Shown one piece after another: positions 53,030 through 61,430 of a stretch of 64,000 nt of DNA (within the stretch, counting starts at the first letter, position 1; every line of letters begins with the position of its first letter). Source of the stretch: Prochlorococcus sp. MIT 1307 (lineage in GTDB: Bacteria; Cyanobacteriota; Cyanobacteriia; PCC-6307; Cyanobiaceae); contig NZ_CP139301.1 in assembly GCF_034092395.1 (NCBI RefSeq), positions 1 through 64,000 on the forward strand. The letters are read 5' to 3'. The notes under the pieces were generated by a model. The model was not told where the DNA came from, did no database searches, and saw only the letters and a program-made list of their open reading frames with translations. A program made the position numbers and the translations under genes.

Positions 53030-54505
53030 TTATTTTATATTTGTGCAGACAGACTCTGCTCCACTTGAGATTAAACCAAGCCACTTATTCTCATAATAAT
53101 TTTTAGACGTTTCACAGAAATTATGAAAAAACGAGATGCTATCAATAATTAATGATCCCATAGCAGTTTTGCTTCTTGTCATCCTATTGTAATCATCAAT
53201 AATCTCATAATAACTCCCTTCTCTTCCAATACATGATCCCTCTTGTGTATATGGTTTTGAAGCACTTAGAAGTATTATTTGTCCGACTGAGTTTGATTCA
53301 AGCGAATTACATATGTCATACCAAGGCTCGATTCTGGCAGCACCTATTGGTATGGTATCTAGAAACTGTAAAGCTTTATTTTTGTTCTCAATTGTGAGCT
53401 CTTGAGGACGAAGGTCTGGATAATCGAAAAGATATAGAGATGATTCACTAAATGCAATTATCTGAATAAAGATCTTTTTATCATCTACCATCAAATCTGA
53501 TGTAGGTAATTTATTAATATGTTGTTTAAGACTATCTATTGAAGATAAAAACAAACTCTTTCCATTAATCCTAGGAGAAATATATGGTCGGTCATTATCT
53601 TGAACCCATTCGCCATTGACTATTGAGCCATTAGGATGAAGGGCATATTCTTGATGCATAAAATATGAACGATCAATCATGTATGTTATTTTATTAGACT
53701 TCAAACATACTCCCAGCCAACAACAACTTCCTCCAACACAAAATGGTATTTGACTATCCTTACTTTCAGGAGAGATAAGACTGACTTGGCTTTCATCTTG
53801 AATTGAACTAAAGCCACCTGTTGAAGCCAGTGATCTAACTTTAGTATTAACGTCAACGCTTTGTGGGTCTTCGGCTTCGATTTGGAGCTCTATTGATTTT
53901 TTAAATTTATCTATGCAAAATGATATTCCCCTAATGGTTTTAATGTCACCCCACCCTTTTGGACAAACTATCTTCTCATATTTTGCAGACGATGTTATTC
54001 CATCTAACAAGATTGTTTCTTGAAATTCCTCAAATGAGGGAGAAACATAATAGCCTTTTTCATTATATTGCGGTCCATACCTTACAAGAGAATAGGGCAT
54101 CCTCTCATCATTATTACTTTCTCTAAGTGTATAAACTATCGGACATTCTACTTGATTTAAATTAAATTGAATACCTTCAGGAATATAATCCCTTTTTGCA
54201 AGTGCTTGATCGGGTAGTCTAATTCCAAATAAGAATTCTCCTTTATTAGGATATGTACAATTGCTATTTAGGCTCTTAACATCTGACTCATCATCGATAA
54301 TTCTCTTTCCTACTTTTACTTCATCTAAAATAAAATCAAGAGTATCATTTAATGAGCCACTTAACCCCATTTGGGTTTCATCTATTTTATTACCTTTTAG
54401 CCCTATTTGGACAATAGAAAATCCAACACCTATCATTGTTACTGAAATTGCTCCAGCAATAATTAATTCGACAATGGTAAATCCATTTTTATAAGATTTA
54501 TACAT
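53030..54505 (-). CDS. Minor pilin with possible von Willebrand A-like domain
   Basis: The protein has 491 residues. A short prepilin leader is cut after Gly8 (KNG|FTIVELI, Glu13 at +5), followed by the usual pilin helix. Residues to about 240 form a pilin-like domain. From about 275 on, the sequence resembles a von Willebrand A fold: a strand ending MIDRSY where a DxSxS metal site would be, FIQIIAFSESSLYLFD as the next core strand, and GQIILLSASKPY as a late strand. The metal site is incomplete. Such modular minor pilins sit at the pilus tip and bind ligands. Last gene of the four-gene minor pilin operon. Confidence 0.78.
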   Translation of the reverse strand: MYKSYKNGFTIVELIIAGAISVTMIGVGFSIVQIGLKGNKIDETQMGLSGSLNDTLDFILDEVKVGKRIIDDESDVKSLNSNCTYPNKGEFLFGIRLPDQALAKRDYIPEGIQFNLNQVECPIVYTLRESNNDERMPYSLVRYGPQYNEKGYYVSPSFEEFQETILLDGITSSAKYEKIVCPKGWGDIKTIRGISFCIDKFKKSIELQIEAEDPQSVDVNTKVRSLASTGGFSSIQDESQVSLISPESKDSQIPFCVGGSCCWLGVCLKSNKITYMIDRSYFMHQEYALHPNGSIVNGEWVQDNDRPYISPRINGKSLFLSSIDSLKQHINKLPTSDLMVDDKKIFIQIIAFSESSLYLFDYPDLRPQELTIENKNKALQFLDTIPIGAARIEPWYDICNSLESNSVGQIILLSASKPYTQEGSCIGREGSYYEIIDDYNRMTRSKTAMGSLIIDSISFFHNFCETSKNYYENKWLGLISSGAESVCTNIK

Positions 54506-54509
54506 GAAT

Positions 54510-55124
54510 TTAGGAAGAGCTACAATTGTTTGGGGTTAGTACATCGCTATCTAAAACTTGACTTACAGCCATATTTGACTTTATCCAATAGTTAGAGTTG
54601 AATTTACCTTTAACTATTTGCCCTGTTGGTGATTTAATAACAAGACAATTCAATATTTTGGGACTAGTTCTATGGTGTTTGGACCCTATTACAATGACAA
54701 TTGACTTATCTGAACTTATCCTTCCATTAGGTGTAACTTGGAAAGCCTTGTTTACGACTTGAAAAATAGAATTATTTATTGGTGGTATAAGAGCTCCTAT
54801 CTTAGATGAATTATTAGGATCACTTTGAGAAGTACAAGTAACTGAATAGCCATAATAATCTTTGTCATTAGGCACAGAGTTATAAGCAATTTGATTGATA
54901 TTGATAAAACAACTAGACCCCCACCTTCTTGCATCAAGCCGGACTATTCTAAAATATTCCCTAAGTTGACGTGTATAAGAATTAACTTTTTCAACCCTAA
55001 TCCAGTTCAATGAGCTTGGTACTATAAATCCTGAAAGTGTAGAAATCATACCAACTATTATAACTAGTTCAATAAGAGAAAATCCATTTTGACCTTGTCG
55101 AAATTTGTTTGCAGGATTTTTCAT
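54510..55124 (-). CDS. Minor pilin, GspH/FimT type
   Basis: The protein has 204 residues. The leader is cut after Gly14 (QNG|FSLIELVIIVGMI, Glu19 at +5). The early part (LREYFRIVRLDARRWGSSCF) matches the GspH/FimT pattern, in which a second helix is followed by a beta-rich head. Cys are present in the head and at the C-terminus (NNCSSS). FimT proteins prime pilus assembly, and some bind DNA for uptake. It lies four bases before the vWA-like pilin and one base after the PilV-like gene. Confidence 0.85.
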   Translation of the reverse strand: MKNPANKFRQGQNGFSLIELVIIVGMISTLSGFIVPSSLNWIRVEKVNSYTRQLREYFRIVRLDARRWGSSCFININQIAYNSVPNDKDYYGYSVTCTSQSDPNNSSKIGALIPPINNSIFQVVNKAFQVTPNGRISSDKSIVIVIGSKHHRTSPKILNCLVIKSPTGQIVKGKFNSNYWIKSNMAVSQVLDSDVLTPNNCSSS

Positions 55125-55125
55125 A

Positions 55126-55695
55126 TTAAATTAATTGCTCACACCAACTATGTGCTTCAGGCCCTAATGAGATACTTAGCCAATGAATATTTTTATCTCC
55201 CCATTCCACCCTATAGCCAATAGTAGCAATACTTTTATTCAAAGATTGATATCTAAAAGGTGAGTTAACCTCTAACTCTCTAGTGATAAGAACACTTTCT
55301 CCAGTAAATATTTTACTTCGCTTAGCATCTGGTCTCCACGATTGAATCATGCTGTTCCTGGAATTATTGTTTACGTTCCAACTCTCTAAACTTATTATTT
55401 TTTCTGTGAAGTCTTCACATTCAGATCCTGATAAGGAATATTTACCTTGACTTTCAATAAAATCCATGCTCCATAAATCAGACTTTAGTCTTTCTATATC
55501 TCTGTCAATTTCTTTATTAATGGAGCGTATTAGATTTGAGTCATAAACTGTGCTTAACCTTAATGATGAAAAGTAGATTCCATAAGTAATTACCCCAACT
55601 AATAAGGACATACTAATAATTGCGTCAACTAAGCCAAAACCATAATTCTTTTCAGCTTTCTTAATCTTTATTTGCTTATTGAATTTATTTTTCAT
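55126..55695 (-). CDS. Minor pilin, PilV/GspI-like, Asp at position +5
   Basis: The protein has 189 residues. The leader (19 residues, very basic) ends KNYG and is followed by FGLVDAIISMSLLVGVITYG. Position +5 is Asp24 instead of the near-universal Glu. The helix is normal and the head has paired Cys (SECEDF, EAHSWCEQL). Its place in the operon between the large pilin and the FimT-like pilin fits PilV/GspI. An acidic +5 still allows the N-terminal salt bridge. Confidence 0.82.
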   Translation of the reverse strand: MKNKFNKQIKIKKAEKNYGFGLVDAIISMSLLVGVITYGIYFSSLRLSTVYDSNLIRSINKEIDRDIERLKSDLWSMDFIESQGKYSLSGSECEDFTEKIISLESWNVNNNSRNSMIQSWRPDAKRSKIFTGESVLITRELEVNSPFRYQSLNKSIATIGYRVEWGDKNIHWLSISLGPEAHSWCEQLI

Positions 55696-55711
55696 AATTT
55701 AAATTAATGAA

Positions 55712-57901
55712 TTAACTATCAAATTCCCTTAGAGTATCCCAAAGGATAACAGATCTGCCTCTATAATATTGAACACCCCAATTAAATTCAGTACCGTGCC
55801 ATATACTTATTTTATCTATAAAGTCTTTCGAAAATGACCATGTTTTTTGTCCACTTCCATCAAAACACAAATTCTTAACCCATGCAGCGCCAGAAAAATT
55901 TCTTGCTTGATTAATATTTGATTTTTCTACCTTTATTCCAAAGGCATTTAACCACTCTTTTGCATATGAGCTATCAAGATTATCTTGAAGGTCTACATGT
56001 GTTGCGTTGCTCTCATAATTCATTTTTGCAAAGGCTCTGGGATAGGAATATTCTGAACTTGATTGAGTTGCTGGGTTTATATTCTGAATATCAAAGGTTC
56101 GTAAATAATAAGATTGACTTAAGCTGTTATAAATTAGGAATACTCTATTAGCTGAAGGATTTAGAAAAGACCCTGCAGGTAATGCACTTACTTTATAGCC
56201 AACACCTACTATTTCTATATTATTAGCTTCATCTTCATTTTTAAAGGATAAGTCTTTTTGGCCTAAATAAGGTATTAAGTTGGAGTTAGGTGTTAATATT
56301 ATATTAACCATTCTATTTTCCAATGAATTACTTAAGGTATCTTTAATCCATCCGTAGGAAGCTCTTGTGGTAACAATCATTCCAGCATTATTATTTCCTT
56401 TTTCGGAATTCGTAACCTGAACCCATTGGCTTTCTGGACGTACTGATATAAATGTCAATTTTGGACCATATACAAAAGCCGCAAAGGTATCTAAGGGATT
56501 TTCACCTGTGCTGTCTATTAGAAAACTACTTCCTGGTAATTTATTATTATCAATAGGATATTTATAATTAGCGAAGTCCTGGCTGGCCTTAAATTTAACT
56601 CCTCCAGTTATTTGATCAAGGTCATTGCATACGATTTTATTTCCATTGATGTTGGTTTTCTGTTTAAAAAGTATAGTTAAGTTTCCCCCTTTGCCAGATC
56701 CACAAGCATTTGCCCCATCTTTGTGGCAGAAGATGCCACCATTACTTATATCAATATCACCCATTATTTCCAAAATAACCTTTGAATCATCTGTTGTAGA
56801 CACCTCAAACTTAGAGCCTGGACCCTTAGCGTAAAGAGAGTGAATTCTATAGACTTTCTCTGAACTATTTTTAGAATTGAGCTTGCAATTTGTATTTATT
56901 TTCTGTATTTCTGCAGGTGTACAAATTAAGATCCCGATGTCATCTACATTTGAAAGTCTAGGTTGTTTTGGCATCCCTATAGGTTGTACCCAAATCCCAC
57001 CATCAACGTTTTCTGGAAGCGATGAACCAGTATATTTTGCATTCTCAAGAAACTTCCCACATTCATCACTATTTTCATATATATTTCTTCTCCATATTAT
57101 TGAACCTTTTGGAGTTGAAGAAAGTAAATTACCATCATTTGCTGTTGTAATAGATAAATTACCAAGAAATAGTGAGTCAATCTCATCTGATTCATTTTCA
57201 CCTATAGCCAAGAATCCGAAACCTGCTTCAGGGGTTTTACTGTTGACTTGTATATTTACTCTTACCTTATTGCTTGCTGTTTGTATATTGGTTTTATTCG
57301 AAGTCGCTATTCCTTCTATCAATATGGAGCTAACTCCATATTGTTCAGTACCTATATACTTTGTGGACCGAATATTAAAGGCTTGATTAAATTCTCTTGT
57401 AGAGTTTTTTAGATTTGCTCCGACAGAATCAGATACATTATCTAGTAGGGTCCCGTACGAATCCATTATTTCACCCCAATCTATTTCTTCCTTAGCTGCG
57501 CACATAGGAGCTTTTTGTCTACCAAGGCAGTTAGGTAATCCATCACACCATTCATCATCTGACCAATATTCTATTGAAGGATTTGTATCATTATATCTGT
57601 TGCATTCATTTGCTTTTTCAGAGCAGCTTTTAATATTAAGTAGCCATAAATAATGATAAAAACTATCTTCACTATTATCATTAAGTAAGCCTCTGACTGT
57701 AGTAATTCCTGAATAAGAAGACGATTTAGCAATAAGTTCTTGCCTTTTAATTCTTGATCCAGTAAGCCCTAAAATTGACGCTGCCATCAGTCCACTGACT
57801 CCGATTGCAATTCCAACACCAAGAATCAAGACCTGTGGTATAGCAAACCCATTTTTCTTTCTATTAAAACCATATGATTTATTTTTTGGTGTAAGACGCA
57901 T
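55712..57901 (-). CDS. Large minor pilin, PilX/GspK-like, no Glu at +5
   Basis: The protein has 729 residues. The leader ends KKNG (Gly18), and the mature helix begins FAIPQVLILGVGIAIGVSG with Gln23 at +5. Lack of Glu5 is the mark of GspK-type tip pilins. The head is exceptionally large, with many Cys (CNRYND, GLPNCLGRQKAPMC, CHKDGANACGSG) and beta-rich stretches, and ends near VILWDTLREF. It probably caps the pilus tip with the other three pilins of this operon and may carry the adhesive or DNA-binding surface. First gene of the operon, 84 bases after pilA. Confidence 0.8.
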   Translation of the reverse strand: MRLTPKNKSYGFNRKKNGFAIPQVLILGVGIAIGVSGLMAASILGLTGSRIKRQELIAKSSSYSGITTVRGLLNDNSEDSFYHYLWLLNIKSCSEKANECNRYNDTNPSIEYWSDDEWCDGLPNCLGRQKAPMCAAKEEIDWGEIMDSYGTLLDNVSDSVGANLKNSTREFNQAFNIRSTKYIGTEQYGVSSILIEGIATSNKTNIQTASNKVRVNIQVNSKTPEAGFGFLAIGENESDEIDSLFLGNLSITTANDGNLLSSTPKGSIIWRRNIYENSDECGKFLENAKYTGSSLPENVDGGIWVQPIGMPKQPRLSNVDDIGILICTPAEIQKINTNCKLNSKNSSEKVYRIHSLYAKGPGSKFEVSTTDDSKVILEIMGDIDISNGGIFCHKDGANACGSGKGGNLTILFKQKTNINGNKIVCNDLDQITGGVKFKASQDFANYKYPIDNNKLPGSSFLIDSTGENPLDTFAAFVYGPKLTFISVRPESQWVQVTNSEKGNNNAGMIVTTRASYGWIKDTLSNSLENRMVNIILTPNSNLIPYLGQKDLSFKNEDEANNIEIVGVGYKVSALPAGSFLNPSANRVFLIYNSLSQSYYLRTFDIQNINPATQSSSEYSYPRAFAKMNYESNATHVDLQDNLDSSYAKEWLNAFGIKVEKSNINQARNFSGAAWVKNLCFDGSGQKTWSFSKDFIDKISIWHGTEFNWGVQYYRGRSVILWDTLREFDS

Positions 57902-57985
57902 TTCAAATTTGCGAATTAAATTAAAAATAAGCTCTTATTAATTAATGAATTCCATCATCTCATTATTTGAATATTCTTTTGAGGC

Positions 57986-58636
57986 TTAGCAAGGCCGGTA
58001 TGGCTTACCATTTCCTTTGTCAGCAGCTTTAGCAGTGTATTCATAAATCTCTGAAACTGAATCGACTGGGTTAAAACAACCGATTACTGCGCTCCCATTG
58101 CTCGCATAAGCTTGACCATTTGGGTTAGCTCTTGCTTGAAAAATTGTGTCCCCAGCAACATCATTAATTTCGAATTCAACTAAGTAATTTCCAGATGATG
58201 TTACGAAGGAGGTTGCAGTATTAGGAAGTTGCGCAGGCATTGTACCCTTACAAACTTGACCGCCTAGAGTCAATTTACTTGCATGCGTACATTCCTGGAA
58301 CTTTGCATACTCTGAAATTTGCTCTGCATTTGTTGGAAGTGCCCCATACTCTGTTTGATAGGCCGTGGCAGCTTTAACTAGTGCTGCAATAATCCCAGTA
58401 GCTTCCTTCTGCTTGGCTTTATCAGCCGCAGTCATGAATTGGGGTATTGCTATAGAAGAAAGAATACCAATCATCATTACCACAACTATTAACTCAACAA
58501 GGGTGAATCCACTCTCGTCGTTTAGCTGGCTCAATGACAGATTCCTAATCTTATTGAGTCTGATTTGAGGGCTCAATAAGAAAGGCTTATCAATTAAGGA
58601 CCTACGATTAAAATGCTTTGTATTCATTTGGGTCAT
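57986..58636 (-). CDS. pilA: Major type IV pilin PilA
   Basis: The protein has 216 residues. The leader is unusually long (43 residues), cut after Gly43 in ESG|FTLVELIVVVMMIGILSS with Glu48 at +5. The conserved helix is followed by a head with DKAKQKEATGIIAALVKAA and two Cys pairs likely to form disulfides (ECTHASKLTLGGQVC; GCFNPVDS with the final PYRPC). This is the typical cyanobacterial PilA. A paralogue with the same head and a Gly-Asn tail lies at 61431-62753. An internal start could shorten the leader. Confidence 0.93.
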   Translation of the reverse strand: MTQMNTKHFNRRSLIDKPFLLSPQIRLNKIRNLSLSQLNDESGFTLVELIVVVMMIGILSSIAIPQFMTAADKAKQKEATGIIAALVKAATAYQTEYGALPTNAEQISEYAKFQECTHASKLTLGGQVCKGTMPAQLPNTATSFVTSSGNYLVEFEINDVAGDTIFQARANPNGQAYASNGSAVIGCFNPVDSVSEIYEYTAKAADKGNGKPYRPC

Positions 58637-58898
58637 TAGCTTTCCAATAATCCTTAACTATTCTAACACTAGCAAAAATAGAGTAAGTAGACTATCTCTC
58701 AATTTTATTATTGGCTATTAATCCGTAAAATATAGTCATATCAATCAATTAGAGGGAATCGAGAAGGTCTACTCTGATCCGGCATGAGTCGGAGCCGTTG
58801 CGTAGAACATATTGCAAGTGCACTAAGAACCTTCATCGAAAAAAGTTCGTTAATGAATTAGTATTAATAGTATGAATGCACTCAACCCAGGCTAAAGC

Positions 58899-59420
58899 GT
58901 GTTTCTATGTAATCGTCAGAACCAATTAATAGCAAGACTGGCTTCAAAAATAGACCAGAGAGGATTCTCATCAAATGAAATGGTTGTGGTTGTAGCAAGC
59001 ATTGGAATTCTTGCTACGATCACTATTCCATTGTTGACACCTATAATTGAAATTGCTGAGGTGTTAATTGCAGAAAAATATTTACTTGGTGCCGTAAAGG
59101 AATGCCAAATGGGATTAATTAATGGTGAAAAATATCCTATATATACTATGCCCCCTCAGTCGATAGGCCTTGGCTTTATTAGTACTAGAAAGTTTCAGTT
59201 TCTCAATAATGGAGCTGATGGTGAATGCTTGAGTCCTTCTAGTGGAAATATTCTTACTGCTGCTAGAGCAGGCACGAACCAGACCTTTTCAATTTATGAT
59301 CTAAATATTAATGTAGTAACAGGTGAAAAAAATACTGTAGGTGAAGTTCCTTCTTGGATTGACTGGTGGGAAGGAGTTTATTCACCATTAATTCAAGAGA
59401 ATGACCCTTTATTGCCTTGA
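58899..59420 (+). CDS. Divergent minor pilin
   Basis: The protein has 173 residues with a GTG start. The leader ends DQRG (Gly22), followed by FSSNEMVVVVASIGILATITI, so Glu27 is at +5. Polar Ser-Ser-Asn at +2 to +4 is unusual for a pilin helix. The head has two Cys (KECQMG, DGECLS) and a C-terminal Trp-rich end (WIDWWEGVY). It is transcribed alone, away from pilA, so it may be regulated separately. Confidence 0.78.
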   Translation: MFLCNRQNQLIARLASKIDQRGFSSNEMVVVVASIGILATITIPLLTPIIEIAEVLIAEKYLLGAVKECQMGLINGEKYPIYTMPPQSIGLGFISTRKFQFLNNGADGECLSPSSGNILTAARAGTNQTFSIYDLNINVVTGEKNTVGEVPSWIDWWEGVYSPLIQENDPLLP

Positions 59421-59705
59421 AGAATTTTTCTGGATAATCAAATGTGAGGAGTTTTTTTTAGAGAAGTAATTTTAATTTTGCCCATACTTGAAGATCTCTT
59501 TTTAGATTTATTCTATGATCAATTATCTTAACCAATTCTTTTAACTTATAAGGGAACCAACTTTTTTATTCAATTATTCATTAAACATATAATTAATCAA
59601 ATTATGAATTAGTTATTAGATCTAGTCTTTGGGCGCTTATCTAAAAAGATGGTTAATGTCTTTTCCCTAAAACTGACAGCAAGGGAGTCTTGAGAATGCT
59701 ATCCC

Positions 59706-60971
59706 TCAATTTTTTCTTGGTAATCGAAATTGCAGGTCTTCGGTTGCGAATTGCCAGTAATGGCGGGTGGAAAGAATCATTTTGTCGATGCTGCGAAGGT
59801 CAGCATCGAGCCAGGTCGCTCCGAGGTGAGATAGTTTCATTTCATGTTGGGCTATTCGCTCATTTCCACGAAATGCTTCTAGTTCAAGAGTTTCTCCAGT
59901 GGCTTTGCTCCATGCAACTGTGAAGAACCCTCCGACAAAGTCAAATAACTGACCTTCTGGAGCTGTGATTGTTACAGGGTGACCAGAACTGTTGTATGCC
60001 ACTGCATGACCGCTATTTAGCACATTGATGTAACCGGGTCCACGAGAGTTTTGATGATTCATTGCTAAAAGGTAATCCCAGTTGAGGCCTAAGTGGCCAT
60101 TAGGAATCTTTTCTAATTTTGAATGCTTTAACCAATCAAAATTTTCAAGTATTGGGTGAGGTTGTAAAGGTAATTGTTTTTGGCCAGCAATAACAGCAAT
60201 CATTTCTACAGGTGCAGTGCTTACTTTGATATGCCTTATTAGTTGCCAATTCAAAGATGGACTGTCAAAGACCAGTGACCATCTCCCTGGTTCGACTGGA
60301 AGAACAAAACTGCCGTCTTTATCCAAATCTAAACTCGTGGTCTTGCCATTAGGTCCAGTAGCGGTTACTGAAGCATCCCTTGGTATAACGGTTTTGTTTG
60401 GCCCAAGTATTTGACCTTTGATTGAAAGATCAGGGGCCAGTCCGACCCAGTTGGGCGCCTTATCGGCAATCAGTCCGCCTGGGGACCCGACCTTATCGAG
60501 AAAAAGTATTTTTTGAACTGACTTTCCTGCTGTTACTTGCCAACCGGGAGGTTTGAGCACTCTGAATGTATACACCTCACTCTCTTGGCTGATGTCCTGA
60601 TATTTAGTACTACCTAAGGCCATCTTGTAATTCGTATATCCATTTTTGTTGGAGTTGGCACTTACAATTTGCCCATTAGGCTTGGTCAATTCTGTGACTA
60701 CACCAGCCATCGGCAAATCTCCTAAGTCATAGCTCCCATTACGATTTCTATCGTGGAAGACATAGACAGAAATATTGAGACGTCCAGGCTTTAATTGGTT
60801 GAAGTTATTTGATTTGTATGGCTCCGCTTGCGCTGTAAATGGTTGGATTCCTGTGAATGTAAGAATAAATGTACTAATTAACTTGCTGATGAAAGAATAT
60901 CTTGTGGCATTAAAAAGCTTCAACTTATATAGGCTATAGAAATTGCTTTTTTGCATCGTCACTTTATTCAA
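59706..60971 (-). CDS. Secreted protein with SdrD-B-like domain
   Basis: The protein has 421 residues. A long basic signal sequence ends near AQAEP (about 50). The first domain has FHDRNRNGSYDLGDLPMAGV, the calcium-binding repeat of SdrD-B/Cna-B folds. A second carboxypeptidase-regulatory-like domain covers about 180-260 (SIKGQILGPNKT, LDKDGSFVLPVEPG). The C-terminal domain contains VTITAPEGQLFDFVGGFF and ends LQFRLPRKN; it resembles a carbohydrate-binding beta sandwich. It is probably a surface adhesin. Its location between pilin genes suggests attachment. Confidence 0.75.
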   Translation of the reverse strand: MNKVTMQKSNFYSLYKLKLFNATRYSFISKLISTFILTFTGIQPFTAQAEPYKSNNFNQLKPGRLNISVYVFHDRNRNGSYDLGDLPMAGVVTELTKPNGQIVSANSNKNGYTNYKMALGSTKYQDISQESEVYTFRVLKPPGWQVTAGKSVQKILFLDKVGSPGGLIADKAPNWVGLAPDLSIKGQILGPNKTVIPRDASVTATGPNGKTTSLDLDKDGSFVLPVEPGRWSLVFDSPSLNWQLIRHIKVSTAPVEMIAVIAGQKQLPLQPHPILENFDWLKHSKLEKIPNGHLGLNWDYLLAMNHQNSRGPGYINVLNSGHAVAYNSSGHPVTITAPEGQLFDFVGGFFTVAWSKATGETLELEAFRGNERIAQHEMKLSHLGATWLDADLRSIDKMILSTRHYWQFATEDLQFRLPRKN

Positions 60972-61430
60972 TATGTTTAACCTTATACCTTTTCTTGCTC
61001 TTCATTTTCTTGTTTTCAAAACTTTATTTTATATATGATTCATAGAAGCTTGTGATTAGCTCTTCTCATTTATTCATAAGGGTGATTTTGACTTGACAGA
61101 CTTTACTTCAGGCAATGTTTATCGGCTTTGATTTGTGTTTTAAAAACTGGCAACTCAGCTAACTGAAGCAAATGATTAAAACAACTATTGGCAGATGAAT
61201 TGTGAGAAAAGGTTTGATTAAATGATTGATGTAACTTGAATTGTTGATCAATCCCTCCACAAAATGCTTCACTGTAAAATCTATCAAGATAACTGCTCAT
61301 AGATATGCCTGACTTTATATCGTCATTATGTAGTCAATAAATGATGGTCCAAAGATCATTATCTAATTAGCAGGAGTCAATTTAAAAAACTCACGTGAAT
61401 TGGACCTAGGTAAAGACAACGAAAAGTTCC
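60972..61430. other. Spacer with one weak frame
   Basis: A - strand frame at 61103-61300 gives 65 residues (MSSYLDRFYSEAFCGGID then a Ser/Asn/His-rich part). It has an ATG but no good ribosome site and no family. Otherwise nothing is seen. Confidence 0.4.

Noticed and set aside
56877-57386. + strand frame of 169 codons
   Set aside because: It lies fully antisense to the 729-residue minor pilin, which has a leader and operon context.
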